The notes below the pieces were generated by a model. The model did not search any database, was not told where the DNA came from, and worked only from the letters and a program-made list of their open reading frames with translations. A program made the translations under genes and the position numbers. From Thalassovita gelatinovora (GTDB lineage: Bacteria; Pseudomonadota; Alphaproteobacteria; Rhodobacterales; Rhodobacteraceae): a stretch of DNA of 64,000 bases. This document shows, in pieces, positions 9,231 through 18,133 of this stretch. Where the stretch lies: assembly GCF_001458355.1 (NCBI RefSeq), contig NZ_CYSA01000027.1, positions 124,001 to 188,000 of the forward strand, read 5' to 3'. The first letter of the stretch is position 1; each line of letters begins with the position of its first letter.

Positions 9231-9977
9231 ATGTTGAAAGAAGAGCAAGCCCAGATTAGCCATGAATGCGACGACTGTCCGATCCGGCACCGTGCGGTTT
9301 GCGCCCGCTGTGAAGCGGATGAATTGGATTTGTTGGAAGCCATCAAATATTATCGCAGCTTCGAAGCCGGTCAGACGGTGATCTGGTCCGGTGACAAGAT
9401 GGATTTCGTGGGATCGGTGGTGACCGGTATCGCCACGTTGACCCAGACGATGGAAGATGGCCGCACCCAGATGGTGGGGCTGCTGTTGCCCAGCGATTTC
9501 GTCGGGCGTCCGGGGCGCGACGGGTCAGCGTATGATGTGGTGGCGACCACCGATTTGGTCATGTGCTGTTTCCGCAAAAAGCCATTCGAACAGATGATGG
9601 AAAGAACCCCGCATATCGCGCAGCGCCTATTGGAAATGACGCTGGACGAACTGGATGCGGCGCGCGAATGGATGCTGGTGCTGGGGCGCAAGACGGCGCG
9701 GGAAAAGATTGCCAGCCTGCTGTCGATCATCGCCCGGCGCGATGCCACGCTAAACCTGCGACCGACCGAAGGGGCGCTGGTATTTGACTTGCCGCTGACT
9801 CGCGAAGCGATGGCGGATTATCTGGGCCTGACACTGGAAACGGTCAGCCGCCAGATTTCGGCGCTGAAACGCGATGGTGTCATTCATCTGGAAGGTAAGC
9901 GGCACGTGACGGTGCCTGATTTCACCCGACTGATGGAAGAAGCCGGCGATGACGCCGATGGCGGCATGTTCGCCTGA
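9231..9977 (+). CDS. fnrL: FnrL, oxygen-sensing Crp/Fnr regulator
   Basis: A 248-aa Crp/Fnr transcription factor that binds FNR boxes when oxygen is scarce. The N terminus carries Cys13, Cys16, Cys24 and Cys27 in the CDDCPIRHRAVCARC pattern seen in FnrL. A central CC pair near residue 109 completes the likely [4Fe-4S] ligand set. A cyclic-nucleotide-like beta domain (about 40-125) and dimerisation helix precede a C-terminal helix-turn-helix whose recognition helix, LETVSRQISAL, has the E-SR signature that reads TTGA half sites. The protein probably regulates hemN, uspA, ccoNOQP, ccoGHIS and itself, since FNR boxes precede each in this window. Confidence 0.95.
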   Translation: MLKEEQAQISHECDDCPIRHRAVCARCEADELDLLEAIKYYRSFEAGQTVIWSGDKMDFVGSVVTGIATLTQTMEDGRTQMVGLLLPSDFVGRPGRDGSAYDVVATTDLVMCCFRKKPFEQMMERTPHIAQRLLEMTLDELDAAREWMLVLGRKTAREKIASLLSIIARRDATLNLRPTEGALVFDLPLTREAMADYLGLTLETVSRQISALKRDGVIHLEGKRHVTVPDFTRLMEEAGDDADGGMFA

Positions 9978-10062
9978 CGCCCGTTGGGCCTGATCAGGCG
10001 CCGGTCTTTTCGGTTCGTGTTTTCTGGATCCGGGCCTGACCTTGGCGGGTGGTCGTGGTGGC

Positions 10063-10082
10063 TGGGCGGGAAATCCCGCCCA
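10063..10082. terminator. Hairpin between convergent fnrL and uspA
   Basis: TGGGCGGGA and TCCCGCCCA form a perfect 9-bp inverted repeat around AA, six bases from the uspA stop. It has no clear T tract on either side, so it is called a terminator from its convergent position. Confidence 0.5.
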
Positions 10083-10088
10083 ACCTGA

Positions 10089-10928
10089 TCAATGTGCCAT
10101 GAAGACAGGCAGTTTCGCCTTTTCCAGCATATCGCGCGTGGCACCGCCGAGGATGGCTTCGCGGAACCGCGAATGGCCATAGGCCCCCATCACCAACATA
10201 TCCGCATCGGTGTCGGTGGCGTGGCGCAGGATCACGTCGGAAATACGTGGCAGCGTTTTCGACAGCACGTCTATTTCCGCCCGAATACCGTGGCGGGCCA
10301 GAAACTGCGACAGCTGACCGCCCGGATCGGACCGGTTCGGGCCATGGGCTGGCGGGTCGATCACCACCACGCGCACCGATATCGCTTCTTTCAGCAAAGG
10401 CATGGCCGCGCGTACAGCCGCCATCGATTCGTTGCTTTCGTTCCAAGCGATTGTGATCCGTTTCTGATCGGTCACATCGCCGCCATTTTCGGGCAAAACC
10501 AATACCGGGACCTTGCCGTCGAACATCGCCGCTTCGACGATGGGTTCCAATTCGGCACCGCGGTTTTCGCCGTAAGGCTGTGGCAGCAGTACCAGATCGG
10601 CAAACCGCGCATGGGCGGCAACATGCCGTCCGATATCGGCCAATTGGGCCACGCCCAGATCGGTGTTCCAGCGGATATCGGAATTGCCGAGCCGCTTTTT
10701 CACTTTCGCTTCGATCTCTTTGGCTTCGTCATTGGCGCGGGTGATGGTTTCTTGCAGAACCATCGCGTTCGCGCCTGCGTAATAATATCCGGTCTGGGTT
10801 CGATCCACCCCCAGGCAGAGCACGTCGAAATGAGCATCGTAGGCATTGGCCAATTCGATGCCTTTTTCCAGCACGGGGTTTATCAGGTCGGCATTGGTCA
10901 GTACCGTGAATAGGGTCTTGTAAGCCAT
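10089..10928 (-). CDS. Universal stress protein, two-domain UspA
   Basis: A 279-aa cytoplasmic protein with two tandem Usp domains (about 1-145 and 155-279). The second domain keeps the ATP-binding pattern G-x2-G-x9-G-S/T (GAYGHSRFREAILGGATRD near the C terminus); the first is more divergent. It starts at an ATG and is transcribed away from ccoN. An FNR-type box about 70 bases upstream (10991-11004) fits activation under low oxygen, a common pattern for usp genes beside cco operons. The molecular role is not shown by sequence; family members modulate survival during energy or oxygen stress. Confidence 0.9.
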   Translation of the reverse strand: MAYKTLFTVLTNADLINPVLEKGIELANAYDAHFDVLCLGVDRTQTGYYYAGANAMVLQETITRANDEAKEIEAKVKKRLGNSDIRWNTDLGVAQLADIGRHVAAHARFADLVLLPQPYGENRGAELEPIVEAAMFDGKVPVLVLPENGGDVTDQKRITIAWNESNESMAAVRAAMPLLKEAISVRVVVIDPPAHGPNRSDPGGQLSQFLARHGIRAEIDVLSKTLPRISDVILRHATDTDADMLVMGAYGHSRFREAILGGATRDMLEKAKLPVFMAH

Positions 10929-10990
10929 GATTTTCCTCTTTGGTTCAGGGCTGCATGTGGTGACACTAAGGCCGGTTTGCGCTGCCGACT

Positions 10991-11004
10991 TTGATACGGG
11001 TCAA
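10991..11004. promoter_or_regulatory. FNR-type box, uspA side
   Basis: TTGATACGGGTCAA has one half site exactly matching and one with A-to-G. If it acts at -41.5, transcription would begin near 10956, giving uspA a leader of about 28 bases. Nearest to uspA of two boxes in this divergent region. Confidence 0.75.
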
Positions 11005-11043
11005 TAAGAAACACCGGCGCACGACAAAAAGGAAAGATTGGTT

Positions 11044-11086
11044 TTGATGCAGATCAAGGCAAACATACCCCGCCCGGGCGCATTAA
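11044..11086 (+). promoter_or_regulatory. FNR box and -10 of the ccoNOQP promoter
   Basis: TTGATGCAGATCAA (11044-11057) is a perfect FNR box. With its centre at -41.5, the start point falls near 11092, and CATTAA at 11081-11086 lies where a -10 element is expected. This is the class II layout typical of FNR-activated cco operons. Confidence 0.85.
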
Positions 11087-11150
11087 ACGGCCAGTCTAGA
11101 ACCGCCCGTGCGGCATCGAATCGTGCGGGTTAGAGACGAAGGGACGCAAA

Positions 11151-12752
11151 ATGGTTAACTATATCAAGCTGATCGCGCTTGGTCTGGTCACGCTTCTGGC
11201 GCTGATCGCGGCCAATTACGGTCGCGATTTGGCCTATACGGTGAACGCGTTGGAAATCGCGCTGTTCGCTTTCGTGGCATTTATTTTTGTCTTGCGCCGC
11301 ACGGATGAACCGGCGGGCAAGGATTTTTCAGGGGAATATATGGACGGTGTGGTGCGCTTCGGTGTTATCGCGACCGCCGTGTGGGGTGTTGTCGGCTTCC
11401 TTGTCGGGGTCATCATCGCCTTCCAGCTGGCTTTCCCGCAGTTGAATTTCGAATTCCTGCAGGGGTACGGGAATTTTGGGCGTATGCGTCCATTGCACAC
11501 GTCGGCGGTTATCTTCGCTTTTGGTGGCAACGCGTTGATCGCGACTTCGCTCTATGTTGTGCAACGCACCAGTGCCGCGCGGCTTTGGGGCGGCAATCTG
11601 GCATGGTTCGTGTTCTGGGGCTATCAGCTCTTTATCGTGTTGGCCGCAACCGGTTATCTGCTGGGGGCAACCCAATCTAAGGAATATGCCGAACCCGAAT
11701 GGTATGTTGATTGGTGGCTGACCATTATCTGGGTCGCTTATCTGCTGGTCTTTGCCGGTACCATCATGAAGCGTAAAGAACCCCACATCTATGTGGCCAA
11801 CTGGTTCTACCTGTCCTTCATCCTGACCGTGGCATTACTGCATATCGTCAACAACCTGTCGATCCCGGTGTCGATCTTCGGTTCGAAATCGGTTCAGGTC
11901 ATGTCCGGCGTGCAGGACGCGATGACGCAGTGGTGGTATGGCCACAATGCTGTGGGCTTCTTCCTGACGGCTGGGTTCTTGGGCATGATGTACTATTTCG
12001 TGCCGAAACAGGCCGAGCGCCCGATCTATTCCTATAAGCTGTCGATCATTCACTTCTGGGCGCTGATCTTCATCTATATCTGGGCTGGTCCGCACCATCT
12101 GCACTATACTGCGCTGCCTGACTGGGCGTCGACGCTTGGCATGGTGTTCTCGATCGTACTGTGGATGCCTTCCTGGGGTGGCATGATCAACGGTCTGATG
12201 ACCTTGTCGGGGGCTTGGGACAAGCTGCGTACCGATCCGATCATCCGGATGATGGTGATTTCGATCGGGTTCTACGGCATGTCGACCTTTGAAGGTCCGA
12301 TGATGTCGATCCGCGCGGTGAATTCGCTGTCGCATTACACCGACTGGACCATCGGCCATGTGCATTCCGGTGCTCTGGGTTGGAACGGGATGATCACCTT
12401 CGGTGCTTTGTACTTCCTAGTGCCCAAGCTGTGGAACCGCGAGCGGCTGTATAGCCTGAGCTTGGTCAGCTGGCACTTCTGGCTCGCTACGATCGGGATC
12501 ATTCTTTATGCGGCATCCATGTGGGTGACCGGCATCATGGAAGGCCTGATGTGGCGCGAAGTGGATGCAAACGGCTTCTTGGTGAATTCGTTCGCCGACA
12601 CCGTGGCCGCCAAGCTTCCGATGTACGTTGTGCGTGGTACGGGTGGTTTGATGTTCCTCACCGGTGCATTGATCATGTGCTACAACCTGTTCATGACCGT
12701 TAAGCGTTCGCCGGCTGTAGAAACCACGAACAGCTTGGTCCCGGCTGAATAA
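11151..12752 (+). CDS. ccoN: cbb3-type cytochrome c oxidase subunit I
   Basis: Catalytic subunit (533 aa) of the high-affinity cbb3 oxidase, reducing oxygen to water at a heme b3-CuB centre and pumping protons across the inner membrane. It has about 12-14 transmembrane helices. Likely CuB ligands are His265 (in [11 protein letters not shown]) and the pair His315/His316 (GPHHLHY). Heme ligands lie in the [12 protein letters not shown] segment. The ATG at 11151 is the first gene of ccoNOQP and is preceded by a perfect FNR box. ccoO follows 14 bases later. Full length and intact. Confidence 0.97.
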   Translation: MVNYIKLIALGLVTLLALIAANYGRDLAYTVNALEIALFAFVAFIFVLRRTDEPAGKDFSGEYMDGVVRFGVIATAVWGVVGFLVGVIIAFQLAFPQLNFEFLQGYGNFGRMRPLHTSAVIFAFGGNALIATSLYVVQRTSAARLWGGNLAWFVFWGYQLFIVLAATGYLLGATQSKEYAEPEWYVDWWLTIIWVAYLLVFAGTIMKRKEPHIYVANWFYLSFILTVALLHIVNNLSIPVSIFGSKSVQVMSGVQDAMTQWWYGHNAVGFFLTAGFLGMMYYFVPKQAERPIYSYKLSIIHFWALIFIYIWAGPHHLHYTALPDWASTLGMVFSIVLWMPSWGGMINGLMTLSGAWDKLRTDPIIRMMVISIGFYGMSTFEGPMMSIRAVNSLSHYTDWTIGHVHSGALGWNGMITFGALYFLVPKLWNRERLYSLSLVSWHFWLATIGIILYAASMWVTGIMEGLMWREVDANGFLVNSFADTVAAKLPMYVVRGTGGLMFLTGALIMCYNLFMTVKRSPAVETTNSLVPAE

Positions 12753-12766
12753 GGAGGCCTAGAGAG

Positions 12767-13498
12767 ATGGGTATTCTAGACAAACACGTCGTTCTCGAAA
12801 AGAACGTAACGCTTCTCGCTATCTTCGCCTTTCTTGTCGTGACCATCGGTGGCATCGTTCAGATCGCTCCGTTGTTCTGGCTGGAAAACACCATCGAGGA
12901 TGTAGAGGGCATGCGCCCCTACACCCCGCTGGAACTGACGGGCCGCGACATCTATGTCCGTGAAGGCTGCTATGTCTGTCACAGTCAGATGATCCGGCCG
13001 ATGCGGGACGAGGTCGAACGCTATGGCCATTATTCGCTGGCGGCGGAATCGCAATACGATCACCCGTTCCAATGGGGATCGAAGCGGACCGGGCCAGACT
13101 TGGCCCGCGTGGGCAGCCGGTATTCGGATGAATGGCATGCCGATCACCTGCGTAACCCGCAATCGGTGGTGCCGGAATCGGTGATGCCGAAATATGGATT
13201 CCTCGAAAATCGGCCGATCGACGGCAAGTATGTTGGTGAACTGATGGCGACGCATAAATTCGTCGGCGTTCCTTACACCGATGACATGATCGAAAACGCT
13301 CAGGCAGACTTTGCCGCTCAGTCGGATCCGGATGCGGACTATGACGGGCTGCTGGAACGCTATGGTGAAGAAAGCGTGCAGGTGCGCAACTTCGACGGTC
13401 AGCCGGGCATTACCGAAGCGGATGCTTTGATCGCGTATCTTCAAATGCTGGGAACGTTGGTCGATTTTTCGACTTTCACCCCGGATGCAAGCCGCTAA
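12767..13498 (+). CDS. ccoO: cbb3-type cytochrome c oxidase subunit II (monoheme)
   Basis: Membrane-anchored monoheme cytochrome c (243 aa) that passes electrons from CcoP or soluble cytochromes to CcoN. A single N-terminal helix (about residues 14-35) anchors a periplasmic domain with heme site CYVCH at 68-72. The Met-ligand region is typical of FixO ([14 protein letters not shown]). It lies between ccoN and ccoQ with short spacers, and a GGAGG precedes its start. The stop is followed at once by the strong ribosome site of ccoQ. Confidence 0.97.
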   Translation: MGILDKHVVLEKNVTLLAIFAFLVVTIGGIVQIAPLFWLENTIEDVEGMRPYTPLELTGRDIYVREGCYVCHSQMIRPMRDEVERYGHYSLAAESQYDHPFQWGSKRTGPDLARVGSRYSDEWHADHLRNPQSVVPESVMPKYGFLENRPIDGKYVGELMATHKFVGVPYTDDMIENAQADFAAQSDPDADYDGLLERYGEESVQVRNFDGQPGITEADALIAYLQMLGTLVDFSTFTPDASR

Positions 13499-13508
13499 GG
13501 AGGGAATG

Positions 13509-13697
13509 ATGGAAACCTATTCCCTGCTCAGAGAGATCGCGGATAGCTGGGTGTTGCTGGCTTTGTTTATCTTCTTCGTGGGCGTCATCGTGTTCGTGAT
13601 GCGCCCGGGAAGCAGCAAGACCTATCGCGACGTCGCGGACATCCCCTTCCGGCACGAAGACAAACCCGCCCCGCGCGGTGACGCCAAGGAGGCGTGA
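13509..13697 (+). CDS. ccoQ: cbb3 oxidase assembly subunit CcoQ
   Basis: A 62-aa single-span membrane protein of the CcoQ/FixQ family that stabilises the oxidase. One hydrophobic helix (about residues 12-34) is followed by a charged cytoplasmic tail. GGAGGG overlaps the end of ccoO. Two consecutive ATGs (13506, 13509) follow, and the second has the better spacing. Its stop lies four bases before the ccoP start, consistent with co-translation. Confidence 0.92.
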   Translation: METYSLLREIADSWVLLALFIFFVGVIVFVMRPGSSKTYRDVADIPFRHEDKPAPRGDAKEA

Positions 13698-13701
13698 GGA
13701 A

Positions 13702-14568
13702 ATGGCTAAGAAACCAAATCAGAAACAAGAGGTCGGCACCACCGGCCACCAGTGGGATGGTATCGAGGAACTCAACAATCCGCTGCCGCGCTGGTGGCTG
13801 TGGACCTTCTACGCCTGTATTGTCTTTGCAGTGATCTATTCTATCGCCTATCCGGCCTGGCCCGGGATCAACCGGGCTTCTGCCGGGTTCCTTGGCTGGT
13901 CGACGCGTGGCGACGTGGCGGCGGAAATCGCGACACAGGAAGCCAAGCTGGGTCCGATCAACGAAAAGCTGGCAGCAGCCGAGTTGACCGAAATTTCGGG
14001 AAATCCGGAACTGAATACCTATGCCGTGTCCGCCGGGTCCGCCGTGTTCAAGACCTGGTGCGCCCAGTGCCACGGGTCTGGGGCCGCCGGTGCCAAAGGC
14101 TATCCCAACCTGTTGGATGATGATTGGCTGTGGGGCGGCGATATCGAAGCCATCCATCAGACCATTTCCTTTGGTGTGCGCAGCGAAGATTCGGACGATA
14201 CCCGGTATTCGGAAATGCCTGCCTTTGGCCGCGATGAATTGCTGGAGCCCGAACAGATCGATCAGGTGACAAACTTTGTCATGTCGCTTTCGGGCGATGC
14301 GATGGATGCGTCGAAAGTGGCGGAAGGCGCGGTTGTTTTTGAAGATAACTGCGCGGCTTGTCACGCCGAAGACGGCACCGGTGACATTTATCAGGGCGCA
14401 CCGAACCTGACCGACGCGATCTGGCTTTATGGCGGGGATTACAACACCGTCAAAGAAACGATCACCAATGCCCGTTTCGGGGTGATGCCCAATTGGAACG
14501 CACGCCTTAGCGAAGCGCAGATCCGCGCCGTGGCGGCTTATGTCCATCAATTGGGTGGCGGCGAGTAA
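13702..14568 (+). CDS. ccoP: cbb3-type cytochrome c oxidase subunit III (diheme)
   Basis: Diheme membrane-anchored cytochrome c (288 aa), the electron entry subunit of cbb3 oxidase. A helix at about residues 31-50 anchors it, preceded by the conserved [18 protein letters not shown] region of FixP. Two heme motifs are present: CAQCH at 120-124 and CAACH at 217-221. The ATG at 13702 has GAGG just upstream, within the ccoQ stop region. A frame extending to 13678 is not needed. The operon ends here at a run of hairpins. Confidence 0.97.
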   Translation: MAKKPNQKQEVGTTGHQWDGIEELNNPLPRWWLWTFYACIVFAVIYSIAYPAWPGINRASAGFLGWSTRGDVAAEIATQEAKLGPINEKLAAAELTEISGNPELNTYAVSAGSAVFKTWCAQCHGSGAAGAKGYPNLLDDDWLWGGDIEAIHQTISFGVRSEDSDDTRYSEMPAFGRDELLEPEQIDQVTNFVMSLSGDAMDASKVAEGAVVFEDNCAACHAEDGTGDIYQGAPNLTDAIWLYGGDYNTVKETITNARFGVMPNWNARLSEAQIRAVAAYVHQLGGGE

Positions 14569-14583
14569 CATCGCATAAAGAAT

Positions 14584-14613
14584 ACCCGAGGCGTTTCCCG
14601 ACGCCCCGGGTTT
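14584..14613 (+). terminator. Terminator of ccoNOQP
   Basis: ACCCGAGGCGT pairs with ACGCCCCGGGT (11 bp, one mismatch) around a six-base loop, and TTT follows. It begins 16 bases after the ccoP stop. Confidence 0.75.
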
Positions 14614-14662
14614 GGCACCGGTCCTTCCGTCCTGTTCGCGCGTTTCCTGGAAGGCCGGTGCC
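14614..14662. terminator. Long hairpin between ccoP and the DUF2270 gene
   Basis: GGCACCGG-T-CCTTCC (14614-14628) pairs with GGAAGGCCGGTGCC (14649-14662). This makes a 14-bp stem with one bulged T and a 20-base loop. It lies between convergent genes and may stop transcription from either side. Confidence 0.55.
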
Positions 14663-14664
14663 TC

Positions 14665-14686
14665 TTATTCCTGAATTCAGGAATAA
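14665..14686. repeat. Perfect 22-bp palindrome
   Basis: A perfect palindrome with half sequence TTATTCCTGAA lies directly beside the DUF2270 gene stop. It could be a bidirectional terminator stem or a protein-binding site; there is no long T run. Confidence 0.6.
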
Positions 14687-14687
14687 A

Positions 14688-15365
14688 TCAACCCATCGAG
14701 CTGTCAGTTTTGCGCAGCTGGGCCCGCCGGTTGTCGTCATTTCGGCTCCAGATCGCGATGCCGATCCAGGTGAAGACATAGGTAAGACCAATACCGACAA
14801 CAATTTCGCCGGGCAGTGGGCCGACATCGGCGCGTTGAAATGCCTGATCCAGACTTTGCACCGGTGTCGGGTGGACCGCCAGTTTACCGGCATAGGCCAG
14901 TGATTGAATCATCAATATCCACAAATAGTTACGTCTGATACGCCGCCCGATCGCGGTCATCATCGGGACGTGATAACGCGGATTCAGGTAATCGTTGGCC
15001 AGCGTTTTCTGCCAGTTTTCTTCCAGATGCAGATCGCCATCATCCAGCATCGGCGCATAGAAATGGGTTTCCATCCAGCGACAGCGTGCGCGCCAGACGT
15101 TGAAATAGCGATAGCGCCGGGCTTCTTGCATCAGAAAGAACACGATCAGCACACCGACCAGAACCAATGGGATCGGTGACGCATCTGGCGACGCAAAGGA
15201 AATCGACAGCGCCACCCCGAGCGTGACAACGGCCCAGTTGGTGGTTGTGTCGAGACGCGTGCGCCAGATCGTGCTGCGGTAAACTTCGCCACGATAGAGA
15301 TGCGCAACGGCGGTGATTTCGGACGTTGTCAGGCTTTTGCGGTTCTTCTCGGCACTGTCTGTCAA
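14688..15365 (-). CDS. DUF2270 family membrane protein
   Basis: A protein of about 225 aa belonging to the uncharacterised DUF2270 family of alphaproteobacterial membrane proteins. The conserved N-terminal core TSEIAAVAHLYRGEVYRST-like pattern is followed by two adjacent hydrophobic segments (about residues 45-80) and two more near the C terminus (about 150-170 and 190-215). No ATG exists near the N terminus. TTG at 15365, just after GGGAGAGG, is the most likely start, with TTG at 15377 as the alternative. It converges on the cco operon. No function is known. Confidence 0.8.
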   Translation of the reverse strand: MTDSAEKNRKSLTTSEITAVAHLYRGEVYRSTIWRTRLDTTTNWAVVTLGVALSISFASPDASPIPLVLVGVLIVFFLMQEARRYRYFNVWRARCRWMETHFYAPMLDDGDLHLEENWQKTLANDYLNPRYHVPMMTAIGRRIRRNYLWILMIQSLAYAGKLAVHPTPVQSLDQAFQRADVGPLPGEIVVGIGLTYVFTWIGIAIWSRNDDNRRAQLRKTDSSMG

Positions 15366-15709
15366 AACCTCTCCCAAAGTTCATGCGCCCCCCGTTGGGG
15401 GACGCTCTCCTCCATGCTGGTCGGTCGACTATGGCACGGAGAAGAGCAACCGGTCAAAACCTTCCAAGAAAGCGCCGCCGGACCGGGGCGATGGGACGGG
15501 TGGGGTTCTCCGCTTTAAGTGGGGTTTTAATCTGTTTTTCAGCCACTTTGGGATAGGAAAATCCGGGTGTCCCAGTGGAATTGTTCCGTGCCGCAACAAG
15601 GAATGAACCTGCAAGTATCGTCAACATTTCAAATCTCCTGTTCCTGATGTTGTGCCGAATGAAATAGGGGATATGTGCAGTTCAGGCGACTCTGGTAATT
15701 TTACTTTAG
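15366..15709. other. Intergenic region with one hairpin
   Basis: These 344 bases separate the divergent DUF2270 and LysR genes. Short open frames here have no recognisable content. CCACTTTGGGA (15543-15553) and TCCCAGTGG (15570-15578) can pair with a two-base bulge. No RNA gene was recognised. Confidence 0.4.
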
Positions 15710-15726
15710 CGTAAGTATAACTTACG
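15710..15726. promoter_or_regulatory. Inverted repeat abutting the LysR start codon
   Basis: CGTAAGT-ATA-ACTTACG is a perfect 7-bp inverted repeat ending one base before the ATG of the LysR gene. It is likely an operator, and its position would block translation or transcription of the gene itself. Confidence 0.55.
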
Positions 15727-15727
15727 A

Positions 15728-16600
15728 ATGAATTTGCGAAATCTACCACCGTTGAGCGCCTTGCGCGCCTTTTCAGCTTTTCATCAAGCTGGCAGCATGG
15801 CCGCGGCCGGGAATATGCTGAATGTCAGTCACGCCGCGATCAGCCAGCAGATCAAGGCGCTGGAGGCGCATCTTGGATTGCACTTGCTGGACCGCAAACC
15901 GCGTATACCGGTGCTGACCGATGACGGGGTGCAACTGGCGGCCGTGCTGGACCGGTGTTTCGGGGAAATCACGCGTATGGTCGACAGTTTGGTGGATGCC
16001 GATTCCGACCGGGCGATTCAGATTTCCACGACACCGGCCTTTGCGTCGGGTTGGCTGATGCCACGATTGGCCGCTTTCCGGCAGAAACACCCCGACGTCA
16101 GCCTGATGATCGACCCCACCGCCGAGGTGAAGCCATTGGAACCCGGCGGGATTGATATCGCTTTGCGCTATGGCCGCGGGGACTGGCCGGGGCACGACGC
16201 CACATTGTTGGTCGAATCCCCGATCGTGGTGGTCGCATCGCCCGATCTGGTGCCCAAGCAGGGGCAGCTTTGCCCGGCAGAGCTGGAAAAGCTGCATTGG
16301 TTGCAGGAATTGGGCACCCATGAAAGCACCGACTGGTTGCGCGAACAGGGGGTGGAAAAACGCCCCGCTTCGGGCATGACCACGTTGCCGGGAAATCTGA
16401 TCATGGAAGAAGCGCGGGCGGGCCGGGGGGCCGCCGTTCTGGCACGGGTTTTCGTCGAAGCTGATATTCAGGCCGGTCGGTTGCGAGTGCTGTATCAGGA
16501 TGAACGCGAAAAGGGATATTTCCTGGTAACCCGACCCGGGATGCAACGGCCCCATCTGCGCGCGTTCACGAAATGGTTAAAGAACCAAATCGGAAATTAG
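15728..16600 (+). CDS. LysR-family transcriptional regulator (GcvA-like)
   Basis: A 290-aa LysR-type regulator. The N-terminal winged helix-turn-helix occupies about residues 7-65 (LSALRAFSAFHQAGSMAAA, with recognition helix around NVSHAAISQQIKAL). The substrate-binding domain (about 90-285) resembles the GcvA/AmpR branch. The ATG is at 15728, immediately after a perfect inverted repeat that may be its own operator. It lies between a DUF2270 gene and ccoGHIS. The FNR box downstream belongs to ccoG, so the LysR gene is probably an independent unit. Its target and effector are unknown. Confidence 0.88.
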   Translation: MNLRNLPPLSALRAFSAFHQAGSMAAAGNMLNVSHAAISQQIKALEAHLGLHLLDRKPRIPVLTDDGVQLAAVLDRCFGEITRMVDSLVDADSDRAIQISTTPAFASGWLMPRLAAFRQKHPDVSLMIDPTAEVKPLEPGGIDIALRYGRGDWPGHDATLLVESPIVVVASPDLVPKQGQLCPAELEKLHWLQELGTHESTDWLREQGVEKRPASGMTTLPGNLIMEEARAGRGAAVLARVFVEADIQAGRLRVLYQDEREKGYFLVTRPGMQRPHLRAFTKWLKNQIGN

Positions 16601-16619
16601 ATATCTGGAAGATATTTAT

Positions 16620-16633
16620 TTGATGCAGGTCAA
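16620..16633 (+). promoter_or_regulatory. FNR box of the ccoGHIS promoter
   Basis: TTGATGCAGGTCAA has one A-to-G change in the second half site. A class II start point would lie near 16668, upstream of the GTG at 16697 but downstream of the alternative GTG at 16664. This supports the later start for ccoG. Confidence 0.8.
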
Positions 16634-16696
16634 TGCTACTTTGTGTGTTGCCTGTGAAAAGAGGTGGAAAAAAACCGAAATAATCGGAGTGATTCC

Positions 16697-18133
16697 GTGT
16701 CTCAGACCGAACCCGAAGCCCCGCCAAGCCTCTACGCTGCGCGAGAACCCATTTTTCCGCGCCGTGTGAAAGGCGCTTTTCGCAGTTTTAAGTGGGTCTT
16801 GATGGCGCTCATGCTGGGCGTCTACTACCTGACCCCTTGGATTCGCTGGGATCGTGGTCCGCAATTGCCCGATCAGGCGGTGTTGGTCGATCTGGCCAAT
16901 CGCCGGTTTTTCTTCTTTTGGATCGAAATCTGGCCGCATGAATTCTATTTCATTGCCGGTCTTCTGGTGATGGCGGGGCTGGGATTGTTCCTGTTCACCT
17001 CTGCGCTGGGCCGGGTGTGGTGCGGCTATGCCTGCCCGCAGACGGTTTGGACCGACTTGTTCATTCTGGTCGAACGCTGGATCGAAGGCGACCGGAATGC
17101 CCGTTTGCGTCTGCATCGGCAGAAGAAAATGGATTTTCGCAAGGCCCGGCTTCGGGTGACCAAATGGGCGGCGTGGTTCCTGATCGGTCTGGCCACTGGC
17201 GGCGCTTGGGTGTTCTATTTCACCGATGCGCCGACGCTGCTGGTCGATCTGGTCACATTGAACGCGCATCCTGTCGCTTACACGACGATGCTGGTGCTGA
17301 CCGTCACGACCTTTTTCTTTGGCGGTTTCGCCCGTGAACAGATCTGTATCTATGCCTGCCCGTGGCCGCGGATTCAGGCCGCGATGATGGACGAAGACAC
17401 CCTGACCATCGGTTATCGCAGTTGGCGCGGGGAACCGCGCGGCAAGCACCGCAAGGCAGATGGCGCCGAAGCCTTGGGCGACTGCATTGATTGTATGGCC
17501 TGCGTCAATGTCTGCCCCATGGGGATCGACATCCGCGACGGTCAGCAGATGGAATGCATTACCTGCGGGCTGTGCATCGATGCCTGTGATGAAATAATGG
17601 AAAAGGTCGGTAAACCGCGTGGTTTGATCGATTACATGGCACTGACGGACGAAGCGGCGGAACGTGCCGGAAAACCGGTCAAAAGCATCTGGAAACATGT
17701 CCTGCGGCCGCGCACGATCATGTATACAACGCTTTGGACACTGGTCGGTGTCGGCTTGGTGGTGGCGCTGTTCATCCGGCCCGAAATCGACCTGACCGTG
17801 GCACCGGTGCGCAACCCGACTTTCGTGACCATGTCGGACGGTTCTATTCGCAATACCTATGATGTGCGACTGCGCAACAAGCATGGCGAAGACCGACCGT
17901 TCAATATCACCCTGAAGGGCGATCCGTCTTTGCGGGTGCAATTGGAAGGAACCCCCTATTCTTCGGTTTCGGTTCCAGCGGATGACATGCTGTTGCAGCG
18001 GGTCTATGTGATTGCCCCGAAAGGGTCGGAACCGGCCGAAAGCGAACGGGTCGGATTCCGTTTCTGGGTCGAAGACACAGCCAGCGGTGAACGCGCTTAC
18101 AAAGATACCGTTTTCAACGGGAGGGCAAATTGA
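16697..18133 (+). CDS. ccoG: cbb3 oxidase maturation ferredoxin-like protein CcoG
   Basis: Polytopic membrane protein (478 aa) with two [4Fe-4S] ferredoxin motifs, thought to reduce copper(II) for delivery to the CuB site of cbb3 oxidase. Membrane helices flank a cytoplasmic cluster domain with C263-x2-C266-x2-C269-x3-C273 and C287-x2-C290-x2-C293-x3-C297. An Ig-like periplasmic domain (FixG C-terminal) occupies the last 120 residues. GTG at 16697 is chosen because a GGAG lies seven bases before it and the predicted FNR-driven start point lies at about 16668. The stop overlaps the ccoH start. Confidence 0.94.
   Translation: MSQTEPEAPPSLYAAREPIFPRRVKGAFRSFKWVLMALMLGVYYLTPWIRWDRGPQLPDQAVLVDLANRRFFFFWIEIWPHEFYFIAGLLVMAGLGLFLFTSALGRVWCGYACPQTVWTDLFILVERWIEGDRNARLRLHRQKKMDFRKARLRVTKWAAWFLIGLATGGAWVFYFTDAPTLLVDLVTLNAHPVAYTTMLVLTVTTFFFGGFAREQICIYACPWPRIQAAMMDEDTLTIGYRSWRGEPRGKHRKADGAEALGDCIDCMACVNVCPMGIDIRDGQQMECITCGLCIDACDEIMEKVGKPRGLIDYMALTDEAAERAGKPVKSIWKHVLRPRTIMYTTLWTLVGVGLVVALFIRPEIDLTVAPVRNPTFVTMSDGSIRNTYDVRLRNKHGEDRPFNITLKGDPSLRVQLEGTPYSSVSVPADDMLLQRVYVIAPKGSEPAESERVGFRFWVEDTASGERAYKDTVFNGRAN

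Noticed and set aside
15313-15606. Several overlapping short frames in the gap before the LysR gene
   Set aside because: None has a domain, and they overlap the DUF2270 gene start. They are treated as non-coding.
16616-17941. A 441-codon minus-strand frame opposite ccoG
   Set aside because: Shadow of ccoG, whose ferredoxin motifs are certain.
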